This document shows positions 53,482 through 60,682 of a DNA stretch of 64,000 nucleotides, piece after piece (the stretch's first letter is position 1; each line of letters starts with the position of its first letter). The notes under the pieces were generated by a model. That model did not search any database and was not told where the DNA came from. It worked only from the letters and a program-made list of their open reading frames with translations. The translations under genes were made by a program, and so were the position numbers. Source of the stretch: Verrucomicrobiota bacterium (GTDB lineage Bacteria > Verrucomicrobiota > Verrucomicrobiia > Verrucomicrobiales > DEV007); NCBI GenBank assembly GCA_003402735.1, contig QQNE01000002.1, forward strand, positions 1-64,000. The letters run 5' to 3'.

Positions 53482-53508
53482 GCCCGTCTAGTGATAAATT
53501 GAACAATT

Positions 53509-54504
53509 TTACATCGATCTCTCCAAATTCTTCAACAGCTCCCCATAAGTCGCCGCCTGGGTCTGGATGATTTGCCAACCCACGTAAACCGCCACCATCG
53601 CAAAGATCGCTTTTGGAACCCAAACGCCAATCTGGTCCAGACGATCGGCGACCGTCTGTCGATAATGGGCTGTCCATCGGCCCAAATCCTCCTCGAGTCC
53701 GCCAACTCGTTCCGCATTGGCCAAGGACCTGGCAAAATCCGTCGGAAAAACACGGTTCGCCTGCAGGTGTTCCCCGATCGCTTCACCGGCCTCGGCACGA
53801 GAGGCCAGATCGTCTGCCGCTTTGGCTAAGACGGCGCTCTGGGTGGCCTCCCCCGCGCCATCGAGCGCAACCGAAAACGTGCTGCCACAGCGCAGATACA
53901 CCTGGAAGATGCTGGCGAAGCGTTGCAAACAGAGATCCCGACGGGCACCTCCGAACAAGGGCAATCGGCGGAGAAAGCGATCGGACGCCACGTCGGTCTG
54001 GGCGCGATCCATCAGGCTCAGGACCCATTGAAACAGGCCGAACCCAATGCCATAAATCCAGCCAAGCGTCCACAGGGCCCGCATCAGCCCATCCTGAAAC
54101 GCACCTCCGGTAAACAGCGGCGGGATCACCGGAACCAAGGCGGCGAAGTGCAGAAGAAACACGGGATAGGCCAATCGTCCCAAAACGCTCTGCCAGAGCT
54201 TCCAGGCGGCCTGATATTCGTCCCGAAGATAGCGCAACCCTTCCGGAAGAACGCCCCCGGATTCCGTGGCCCGCAAAATCGAGACTTCAAGGCCGGAAGG
54301 AGTCGGCTTGGCCTGGGCCACAGAATCGGCAAAGGAAAAACCGCATCGCAAGCCGTCACGGATGCCCCTGGCAAATCCCGCAATCTGTCCGTGCGGCATC
54401 TGTTGCGAAAGAAGCTCGGTGGATTTGTCGATTCCAAATCCGGCCGCGACCAGTTTGGCGAGTTCAGCATAGAGAAGAAACTTCTCGCGATTGGAGAGTT
54501 GCAT
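53509..54504 (-). CDS. type II secretion / type IV pilus GspF-PilC-like inner-membrane protein
   Basis: A 331-residue member of the GspF/PilC family. [67 protein letters not shown] and the second half [31 protein letters not shown] ... [18 protein letters not shown] show the two family repeats. Hydrophobic helices occur after each repeat ([22 protein letters not shown]; the C-terminal [15 protein letters not shown]). It is shorter than standard GspF (~400) because the first repeat starts close to the N terminus. No other secretion or pilus genes are adjacent, so it is an orphan here. 101 bp upstream of recA on the same strand. Confidence 0.85.
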   Translation of the reverse strand: MQLSNREKFLLYAELAKLVAAGFGIDKSTELLSQQMPHGQIAGFARGIRDGLRCGFSFADSVAQAKPTPSGLEVSILRATESGGVLPEGLRYLRDEYQAAWKLWQSVLGRLAYPVFLLHFAALVPVIPPLFTGGAFQDGLMRALWTLGWIYGIGFGLFQWVLSLMDRAQTDVASDRFLRRLPLFGGARRDLCLQRFASIFQVYLRCGSTFSVALDGAGEATQSAVLAKAADDLASRAEAGEAIGEHLQANRVFPTDFARSLANAERVGGLEEDLGRWTAHYRQTVADRLDQIGVWVPKAIFAMVAVYVGWQIIQTQAATYGELLKNLERSM

Positions 54505-54692
54505 AAGGGCAATGGGTTCGAGAGGCTTCGTTCCCGCGTCAGGTCATGGGATTTGTTTGGTGTAGGAGAAGCGTTGGCCTCCCGCAAGCCCATCCTGGTG
54601 TTTTGCTTTCCTGCGATCCCGCGCAGCCGATGCCACCGGAGAAAACTGTGGATCGCTTGATGCGTGTTTTGTCGGGCGGATTACACTTCGGG

Positions 54693-55736
54693 ATGGCGCC
54701 AAAACAGGGAGATTCCGCGGACGAAGCCCGGATGCGGCTCGCGTTGGAGGAAGCTCGGAAAGGTCTGGGCAAAACGAGCCCGAACCCGCCGGTGGGCGCG
54801 GTGCTTGTGCGGGACGGCAACGTATTGGGGCGTGGCCATCATGAGATTGCGGGAGGGCCACACGCGGAGGTGCAGGCTTTGCGCGACGCGATGTCGGCTG
54901 GGATGAACCCGGCCGGAGCCACGATGTATGTCACCCTGGAACCGTGTTCCACGACCGGGAGGACCCCTCCCTGTGTGGACGCCTTGATTGGCGCGGGCCT
55001 GTCTCGGATCGTTGTGGGATCCACCGATCCAAATCCGCGGCACGCTGGGGGTGGGCTCGAGGTTTTGCGTCGGGCCGGGCTGGTGGTGGAAGCGGGCGTT
55101 TTAGAGGAGCCTTGCGATGCCTTGATCCGTTACTTTCGCAAACACATCCTCACGGGCAATCCGTTCGTGGTGGCCAAGAGTGGCATGACCTTGGATGGAC
55201 GAATCACGCCGCTGCCAGGCCAACCGCCATGGATTACTGGCGAAGAAGCCCGAGAGGACGTGCAACGGTTGCGTGGAGAAATGGACGCCATCCTGGTGGG
55301 GGGCGAGACCGTGCGAAAAGACAACCCACGGCTCACCCTGAGAGGATCGCACGCGCTCGGCCGCAGCCAACCGTTGCGAGTGATTGTCACCCGATCCGGA
55401 GATCTTCCGGGGGACGCGTTGCTGTTCACGGATGACCACAAGGAGCGGACCCGCGTGTTCCACGTGGAACATCTGGAGCCGGTTTTTGCGGCCCTGGGCA
55501 AGGAAGGCGTTTGCAGTGTGTTGCTGGAATGCGGCGGTCGACTTCTGGGAGAGGCCTTTTCCCGCCGATTGGTGGACGAGGTGGTGATGTATCTGGCCCC
55601 GGTGATCGGCGGCGGGCCGCGTCGAGCCGTTGAAGGCGATGGTTTCCGGGCCCAATTGATTTCTCCAGAGATTGCCTGGTTCGGGAGCGACATCCGTTAT
55701 CGGGCTGCAGTCCGTTATCACGAAGACGAAACATGA
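54693..55736 (+). CDS. ribD: bifunctional riboflavin deaminase/reductase
   Basis: Carries out the second and third steps of riboflavin synthesis. N-terminal deaminase: MRLALEEARKGLGKTSPNPPVGAVLV, zinc ligands in HAE (57-59) and PCSTTGRTPPC (Cys 85 and 94). C-terminal reductase: SGMTLDGRITPLPGQPPWITGEEAREDVQRLR and GRLLGEAFSRRLVDEVVMYLAP. Length 347 from ATG 54693 is normal; the longer track start adds a non-family segment. An FMN riboswitch was looked for upstream and not seen. The gene carries a perfect parS site at 55456-55471 that encodes FHVEH in a variable loop of the reductase domain. Its stop overlaps the next gene by 4 bp (ATGA). Confidence 0.94.
   Translation: MAPKQGDSADEARMRLALEEARKGLGKTSPNPPVGAVLVRDGNVLGRGHHEIAGGPHAEVQALRDAMSAGMNPAGATMYVTLEPCSTTGRTPPCVDALIGAGLSRIVVGSTDPNPRHAGGGLEVLRRAGLVVEAGVLEEPCDALIRYFRKHILTGNPFVVAKSGMTLDGRITPLPGQPPWITGEEAREDVQRLRGEMDAILVGGETVRKDNPRLTLRGSHALGRSQPLRVIVTRSGDLPGDALLFTDDHKERTRVFHVEHLEPVFAALGKEGVCSVLLECGGRLLGEAFSRRLVDEVVMYLAPVIGGGPRRAVEGDGFRAQLISPEIAWFGSDIRYRAAVRYHEDET
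55456..55471. promoter_or_regulatory. parS site 1 (inside ribD)
   Basis: TGTTCCACGTGGAACA, a perfect 16-bp palindrome identical to the parS form used in Pseudomonas and close to the general ParB consensus TGTTNCACGTGAAACA. Sites of this kind are bound by ParB to segregate chromosomal origins. Confidence 0.85.
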
Positions 55737-56278
55737 TCCGACCGGCCTTCTTCTTCGACCGCGATGGCGTGGTCAATCTTGATCCCGATCCGGAACCTTA
55801 CGTGGTCTCTTGGGACCAATGGAAGTGGACCCCGGGTCTCTTCGACTTGCTCGCGGATGTCAAAGCTCGAGGATTTGCGACGATTCTGGTCACAAGTCAG
55901 CGGTGTGTTGGCAAGGGTCTGCTTTTGCCTCAAGACTTGGAGATCCTGCATGGCCGGATGCAAGAGATCTTGGGAGACCTGGCGTTCGACACCATCCGCG
56001 TGCACACGGGATTGCCGAATGATCCGATTCCGCCCAAACCCGATCCGGGAATGATCGTTTCCGCGATGGAAGAACACGCATTGGATTTGAGCCGCTCCTG
56101 GCTTATTGGCGATGCCGATCGCGACATCGCCATGGCGAATGCCGCGGGGGTGCCCCACACCATTCGGGTTCTCGGGCTCAAACCGGTGACGGTCCCGGCC
56201 TTGCACGCGGTGCGGACGTTGATGCAAGTGCAGCCGCTCCTGGAAACCATCCTCGGACCACGACCCGCCCGTGCGTGA
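55733..56278 (+). CDS. HAD-IIIA phosphatase, GmhB/HisB-N-like
   Basis: A 181-residue HAD hydrolase. IRPAFFFDRDGVVNLDPDPEPYV has the catalytic DxD pair (Asp 9 and 11), ILVTSQRCVGKGLLLPQ the motif II Ser/Thr, KPDPGMI the motif III Lys, and WLIGDADRDIAMANAAGV the motif IV acids. It looks like the D-glycero-D-manno-heptose 1,7-bisphosphate phosphatase / histidinol-phosphatase group, but the Zn-binding CxH..CxC loop of GmhB is missing (PNDPIPPKPDP instead). The substrate is unknown; co-transcription with ribD (4-bp overlap) leaves open a role as the missing pyrimidine phosphatase of riboflavin synthesis. Confidence 0.88.
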   Translation: MIRPAFFFDRDGVVNLDPDPEPYVVSWDQWKWTPGLFDLLADVKARGFATILVTSQRCVGKGLLLPQDLEILHGRMQEILGDLAFDTIRVHTGLPNDPIPPKPDPGMIVSAMEEHALDLSRSWLIGDADRDIAMANAAGVPHTIRVLGLKPVTVPALHAVRTLMQVQPLLETILGPRPARA

Positions 56279-56279
56279 C

Positions 56280-56295
56280 TGTTCCACGTGGAACA
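56280..56295. promoter_or_regulatory. parS site 2 (fills the ribD operon-mnmG gap)
   Basis: TGTTCCACGTGGAACA again, perfect. It occupies all but one base of the 17-bp gap between the stop of the HAD gene (56278) and the stop of the convergent mnmG gene (56296). Confidence 0.9.
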
Positions 56296-58176
56296 TCAGT
56301 CGCCGGGTTCAACCCGGGTTCGCCGACCTTTTTCGAGGAAAATCAAAAGGATGGAGATGTCCGCTGGGGTGATGCCCTCAATCCGTGAAGCTTGTCCCAA
56401 GGTGGCTGGACGCACCGAACTGAATTTTGCTTTGGCCTCGCGCTTGAGTCCGCTGATTTCATCATAGTTGATCCATGCCGGGAGCGTCTTCTCTTCCAAC
56501 CTGGCGGTGCGTTCGACCTCGCTTTCCTGGCGACGGATGTAGCCCTCGTATTTCAAATCGGTTTCCGCCATCTCCCAAATCTCGCCGTCATACCGAGCCA
56601 ACCATTCGGAAGGAAGGTTGCGCCACGAGGATTCAGGTCGACGCAACCATTTGCCCAACGTGACTTCGCCAAAGCGCTCGGTATCGGCCATCTGCAAAAC
56701 TTCCGCCAGCTCGGCGGCTCGTCGCCTGGTCCGGTCCCGACGAAAACCATCGACCAAACCATATGCTTCGCCGAGGGGCGTGAGGCGCAGATCAGCGTTG
56801 TCTTGACGAAGCAACAAACGAAACTCGGCGCGGCTGGTGAACATTCGATATGGTTCCGTGGTTCCTTTGGTGACCAAATCGTCGATCATCACGCCGAGAT
56901 AAGCCTCGGATCGCTTGAGAAGGAGCGGAGATCTTCCATGGAGTTTCAGGGCGGCGTTGGCCCCGGCGATGAGCCCCTGCCCGGCCGCTTCCTCATACCC
57001 GGAGGTGCCGTTGATTTGGCCGGCGAAGTAGAGATTCTCGATCCGCTTGGTTTCGAGCGTCGGGAAGAGTTGCGTCGGAACACAATAGTCGTATTCCACC
57101 GCATAGCCCGGACGAATGATCTCGCAGCGCTCCATTCCCTTGATGGAACGGAGGAAATCGAGTTGCACCTCAAACGGCAAACTCGTGGAAACGCCGTTCA
57201 CGTAGAATTCGGTGGTGTGACGGCCTTCGGGCTCAAGAAAGACCTGGTGCCGCTCCTTTTCCGCAAACTTCACCACTTTGTCTTCAATGCTCGGGCAATA
57301 CCGCGGACCAATCCCCTCGATGCGCCCGGCATACATCGGCGACTTATCGAGGTTGGAGCGAATCAAGTCGTGCGTTTGCGGATTCGTGTAGGTGATCCAA
57401 CACGGCAGCTGACGGATGCGGAACTCCGGGTCGCCCCAGGGATTGAGGGTGAAAATGTCGTCGCCCTCCCGGGTCAGCGTGTCTGCCAAGTAGCTGAACC
57501 GCGGCGCCGGATCATCGCCATCCTGGCGTTCACAGACGTCAAAATCGAGCGAACGTCCGTTGAGACGAGCCGGGGTTCCCGTCTTGAAACGTTCCACGTG
57601 GAACCCGAGATCCCGCAAGGAATCGCTCAGGGTCGAGGTGGCATCGCCCATGCGCCCGCCCTTTTGATTCTGCAAACCGACATGAAGAAGGCCGCGCATG
57701 AAGGTGCCGGTGGTGATGACCACGGCTTTGGCCCGAAAAGCGACCCCAAGGCTGGTGGAAACGCCGACGACGCGATCCTTTTCCACGGTGATCCCCGCGA
57801 TGTTGCCCTGGTGCAGATCCAAATTCGGCGTGCGTTCCAACAGCCACTTCATGCGGAATTGGTAGGCCTTCTTGTCGCATTGCGCCCTGGGCGCGCGCAC
57901 GCTCGGTCCCTTGGCGGAATTGAGCATCCGAAATTGAATCGCGGTGGCATCGGTGTTTAGACCCATCGCTCCGCCCAGCGCATCGATCTCCCGGACCATG
58001 TGTCCCTTGGCCAATCCTCCGATGGCTGGGTTGCAGCTCATCTGGCCGATGGTGTCGAGATTTTGCGAAATGACGGCCGTGACGGCGCCGAGACGTGCCG
58101 AAGCCAAAGCGGCTTCGATTCCGGCGTGTCCGGCGCCGATGACGACGACATCGTATGGTTTTGGAAACGTGAACAT
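56296..58176 (-). CDS. mnmG: tRNA uridine-5-carboxymethylaminomethyl modification protein MnmG (GidA)
   Basis: Flavoprotein that with MnmE modifies U34 of several tRNAs. YDVVVIGAGHAGIEAALASARLG (FAD motif, GAGHAG at 14-19), MSCNPAIGGLAKGHMVREIDALGG and MLNSAKGPSVRAPRAQCDK are diagnostic, as is GRYCPSIEDK-type GPRYCPSIEDKVVKF in the middle; helical C-terminal domain present. 626 residues is normal. ATG 58176 gives the family start; the track's extra 60 residues are non-conserved. In many bacteria gidA lies beside the origin with rsmG, parA and parB; here those genes are not adjacent, but parS sites lie next to and within it. Confidence 0.97.
   Translation of the reverse strand: MFTFPKPYDVVVIGAGHAGIEAALASARLGAVTAVISQNLDTIGQMSCNPAIGGLAKGHMVREIDALGGAMGLNTDATAIQFRMLNSAKGPSVRAPRAQCDKKAYQFRMKWLLERTPNLDLHQGNIAGITVEKDRVVGVSTSLGVAFRAKAVVITTGTFMRGLLHVGLQNQKGGRMGDATSTLSDSLRDLGFHVERFKTGTPARLNGRSLDFDVCERQDGDDPAPRFSYLADTLTREGDDIFTLNPWGDPEFRIRQLPCWITYTNPQTHDLIRSNLDKSPMYAGRIEGIGPRYCPSIEDKVVKFAEKERHQVFLEPEGRHTTEFYVNGVSTSLPFEVQLDFLRSIKGMERCEIIRPGYAVEYDYCVPTQLFPTLETKRIENLYFAGQINGTSGYEEAAGQGLIAGANAALKLHGRSPLLLKRSEAYLGVMIDDLVTKGTTEPYRMFTSRAEFRLLLRQDNADLRLTPLGEAYGLVDGFRRDRTRRRAAELAEVLQMADTERFGEVTLGKWLRRPESSWRNLPSEWLARYDGEIWEMAETDLKYEGYIRRQESEVERTARLEEKTLPAWINYDEISGLKREAKAKFSSVRPATLGQASRIEGITPADISILLIFLEKGRRTRVEPGD
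57590..57605. promoter_or_regulatory. parS-like site 3 (inside mnmG)
   Basis: CGTTCCACGTGGAACC keeps the central 14-bp palindrome and differs from the perfect parS only at the two outermost bases (14 of 16). It encodes FHVER in a usually conserved MnmG segment, where relatives mostly read differently. Confidence 0.6.
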
Positions 58177-58290
58177 GTAAGTGATTGCCTGTGAAAAACC
58201 GGTGAATCCCCCTGGGGTTTGGGGTTGCGCCAAGTGAATCCCTCGCAAATGGTTCCGGCGGGATTTTCCAAGAGACACTATCTCACCATT

Positions 58291-59379
58291 ATGTCCGCGA
58301 TACTGAAAAACGAACCCGGCACCGGCGCACAGTTCGCTCAGGAGGCCATCAACCAAACTTTGGAGCCGTCGGACAAGGTGCGCTTTCTAAGGGACATGGT
58401 CCGGATCCGAAACTTTGAGGAACGCTCCAACAAGGCCTACTCCCAGGGTCGCATTGGCGGATTCCTGCACCTTTACATCGGACAAGAATCGGTCGCCATC
58501 TCCGCCGCTTCCCTGATGGGACCGAACGATCACATGATCACCGCTTACCGCGACCACGGTCACGCCCTGGCCGTCGGGATGTCGATGAACGAGTGCATGG
58601 CGGAGCTTTATGGCAAAGCGACCGGTTGTTCCAAAGGCAAGGGTGGCTCCATGCATTACTTTGCTCCAGACAAGAATTTCTGGGGTGGCCATGGAATTGT
58701 CGGTGGGCAAACACCGCTCGGACTCGGGATCGCCTTCGCCTTGAAGTACCAGGGAAAAACCGGCAGCTGCCTCTGTTTCCTCGGAGATGGAGCGGTGAAC
58801 CAAGGAGCCTTCCACGAATCCCTGAATCTGGCCTCGCTTTGGGATATCCCGGTGATCTACGTCATCGAGAACAACGGATATTCGATGGGAACCAGCCAGG
58901 CTCGATCCTCCGCGTATCCGGAATACCTGGCGAAGCGGGCCGAAGGCTACAACATGGCGTGGGATGTCTTCAACGGCTGGGATGTCTATGAACTCCGTGC
59001 CGGATTCCATCGGGCGATGCACCGCGCCCATACGGAATCACGACCCACGATCGTGGAGATCGCCACCTACCGCTATCGGGGTCATTCGGTGGCCGACGCC
59101 AATTCGAAAGTCTACCGGACCAAGGAGGAGATCGAACAATACGAGAATCTCTTTGACCCGATCACCCGGTGGAAGAACACCCTGATCAATGAAGGGGTGA
59201 TCACGGAAGAAGACTATCGCCAACTCAACCACGAAGCGCTGCAGGAGGCTGAAGCCGCCGCCCAATTCGCCGAACAATCTCCTTGGCCGACCGAGGCCGA
59301 CATCACTGCCGACGTGTATCACGAGGTCGATCACCAAACGGAATCGGGCCTCACCGGAAAACATTTCTTCAACGACTGA
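58291..59379 (+). CDS. pdhA: pyruvate dehydrogenase E1 component, alpha subunit
   Basis: Thiamine-diphosphate-dependent E1 alpha of 362 residues. GFLHLYIGQESVAISA, ITAYRDHGHALA, KGGSMHYF and the ThDP motif FLGDGAVNQGAFHESLNLA ... VIENN (GDG-x(~26)-NN) are all visible, with YRYRGHSVADANSKVYRTKEE near the C terminus (phosphorylation-loop region). It decarboxylates pyruvate and passes the acetyl group to lipoyl-E2. The ATG at 58291 fits; the N-terminal ~20 residues are variable. Its stop overlaps the ATG of pdhB (TGATG). No E2 or E3 gene follows in the window. An acetoin or branched-chain role is possible but the sequence is closest to PDH. Confidence 0.94.
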   Translation: MSAILKNEPGTGAQFAQEAINQTLEPSDKVRFLRDMVRIRNFEERSNKAYSQGRIGGFLHLYIGQESVAISAASLMGPNDHMITAYRDHGHALAVGMSMNECMAELYGKATGCSKGKGGSMHYFAPDKNFWGGHGIVGGQTPLGLGIAFALKYQGKTGSCLCFLGDGAVNQGAFHESLNLASLWDIPVIYVIENNGYSMGTSQARSSAYPEYLAKRAEGYNMAWDVFNGWDVYELRAGFHRAMHRAHTESRPTIVEIATYRYRGHSVADANSKVYRTKEEIEQYENLFDPITRWKNTLINEGVITEEDYRQLNHEALQEAEAAAQFAEQSPWPTEADITADVYHEVDHQTESGLTGKHFFND

Positions 59380-60356
59380 TGAGCCGCCAAATCGACTACC
59401 GCACCGCCATTCGCGAAGCCCTTGCCGAGGAAATCGAGCGCGACCCGAACGTCTTCATCATCGGCGAAGAGGTGGCCCAATACAACGGGGCCTACAAAGT
59501 GACCCAAGGTCTGTGGGCCAAGTATGGCGACAAGCGCGTCATCGACGCCCCGATTTCCGAGGCCGGGTTCATTGGCATGGGCGTCGGTGCCAGCATGCTC
59601 GGTCTGCGTCCGGTGATGGAACTCATGTTCTGGAGTTTTGCTTACGTGGCCTTCGACCAGATGATCAACAACGCCGCCACGGTGCGTTACATGTCCGGCG
59701 GCTTGCTTCATTGTCCGATCGTGGTGCGAGGTCCGGCCAACGGCGGAACGAACGTCGGAGCGACCCACTCCCACACCCCGGAAAACCTTTTCGGCAACAT
59801 GCCCGGCCTGAAGGTGGTTTGCCCGGCCACGGCCTACGACGCCAAGGGCCTCATGAAGACCGCAATCCGCGACAATGACCCGGTTTACGTCATGGAGAAC
59901 ACCAAACTCTACGGGGAACTTTGGGACGTCCCGGAGGGTGAATACACCATCCCGCTCGGGGTGGCGGATGTGAAACGGTCTGGTTCCGATTTGACGCTGG
60001 TCGCGCATGGCCGCGCCGTGATCACCTGCCTCAAGGCTGCCGAGCTTTTGGAAGCAGAGCACGACATCAAGGCGGAAGTGGTCGATCTCCGCTCCATCCG
60101 GCCCCTGGATGAACAGACCATCCTTGATTCCGTCCGCAAAACCCATCGGGTCGTCGTGGTTGAGGAGAACAAGCCGTTCTGTGGCGTGGGTGCGCAAATC
60201 ACCGCCATGATCCAGGAAAAGGCGTTCGACGATCTGGATGCGCCAGTGGCCCGCGTTTCCGCCATCGATGCCCCGGCCATTTACAGTCCGCGCTTGGAAG
60301 AAGTGCAACTGCCCCGGCCCATGGATGTCGTCACGAAGGCTCTCTCGATTTGCTGA
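59379..60356 (+). CDS. pdhB: pyruvate dehydrogenase E1 component, beta subunit
   Basis: E1 beta of 325 residues. QIDYRTAIREALAEEIERDPNVFIIGEEVAQYNGAYKVTQGL is the classic start, FIGMGVGASMLGLRPVMELMFWSFAYVAFDQMINNAAT the central core, and ATHSHTPENLFGNMPGLKVVCPATAYDAKGLM, VVDLRSIRPLDEQTILDSV and the VAR.SA.D.PAIYSP tail complete it. It builds the alpha2beta2 E1 with PdhA. ATG 59379 shares one base with the upstream stop, so translation is coupled. No terminator hairpin is apparent after its stop, and E2 (lipoyl acetyltransferase) is not downstream, which is unlike common pdh operons. Confidence 0.95.
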   Translation: MSRQIDYRTAIREALAEEIERDPNVFIIGEEVAQYNGAYKVTQGLWAKYGDKRVIDAPISEAGFIGMGVGASMLGLRPVMELMFWSFAYVAFDQMINNAATVRYMSGGLLHCPIVVRGPANGGTNVGATHSHTPENLFGNMPGLKVVCPATAYDAKGLMKTAIRDNDPVYVMENTKLYGELWDVPEGEYTIPLGVADVKRSGSDLTLVAHGRAVITCLKAAELLEAEHDIKAEVVDLRSIRPLDEQTILDSVRKTHRVVVVEENKPFCGVGAQITAMIQEKAFDDLDAPVARVSAIDAPAIYSPRLEEVQLPRPMDVVTKALSIC

Positions 60357-60682
60357 AATCTGGAGGCCGATCGTCCACTTGTTCGCGTCTCTGAAGAAAG
60401 AGAGAACTTTGGGATTCAGACTTCATCTTCTTCTTCTGGGCGTGAACAAAGTGGATTTCTTGCCGCAACGTCTTCATTTGGAACAAGTTGCACGGATTGT
60501 GACACTGTGAGGAACTTGCCGGAATGGTTCGCAAGCCAGTGGATGAAGCCCAGCCCTGGGCGGTTTGTTCGCAGTTCTTCACCGACATTCACCAGTTCTT
60601 CACCGCCAGATTCAGTCTCCGCACAAAAACCGAGCGTTGCGGGTCCAACCGGGTCTTACACTTTGTGACGAGTCTCCGAGAA
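60357..60682. other. 326-bp intergenic region upstream of the cytochrome gene
   Basis: No gene is supported; the 5' part of the track ORF (from 60524) is upstream of the true signal peptide. It carries an exact 13-bp direct repeat CAGTTCTTCACCG at 60572-60584 and 60593-60605 (21-bp spacing, two helical turns), a possible activator or repressor site. No strong promoter hexamers recognised. Confidence 0.5.

Noticed and set aside
54505-54692. FMN riboswitch upstream of ribD
   Set aside because: The conserved RFN blocks were looked for and are not present.
58177-58290. Replication origin between mnmG and pdhA
   Set aside because: The region is short, not AT-rich, and has no TTATCCACA-type DnaA boxes, despite the nearby parS sites.
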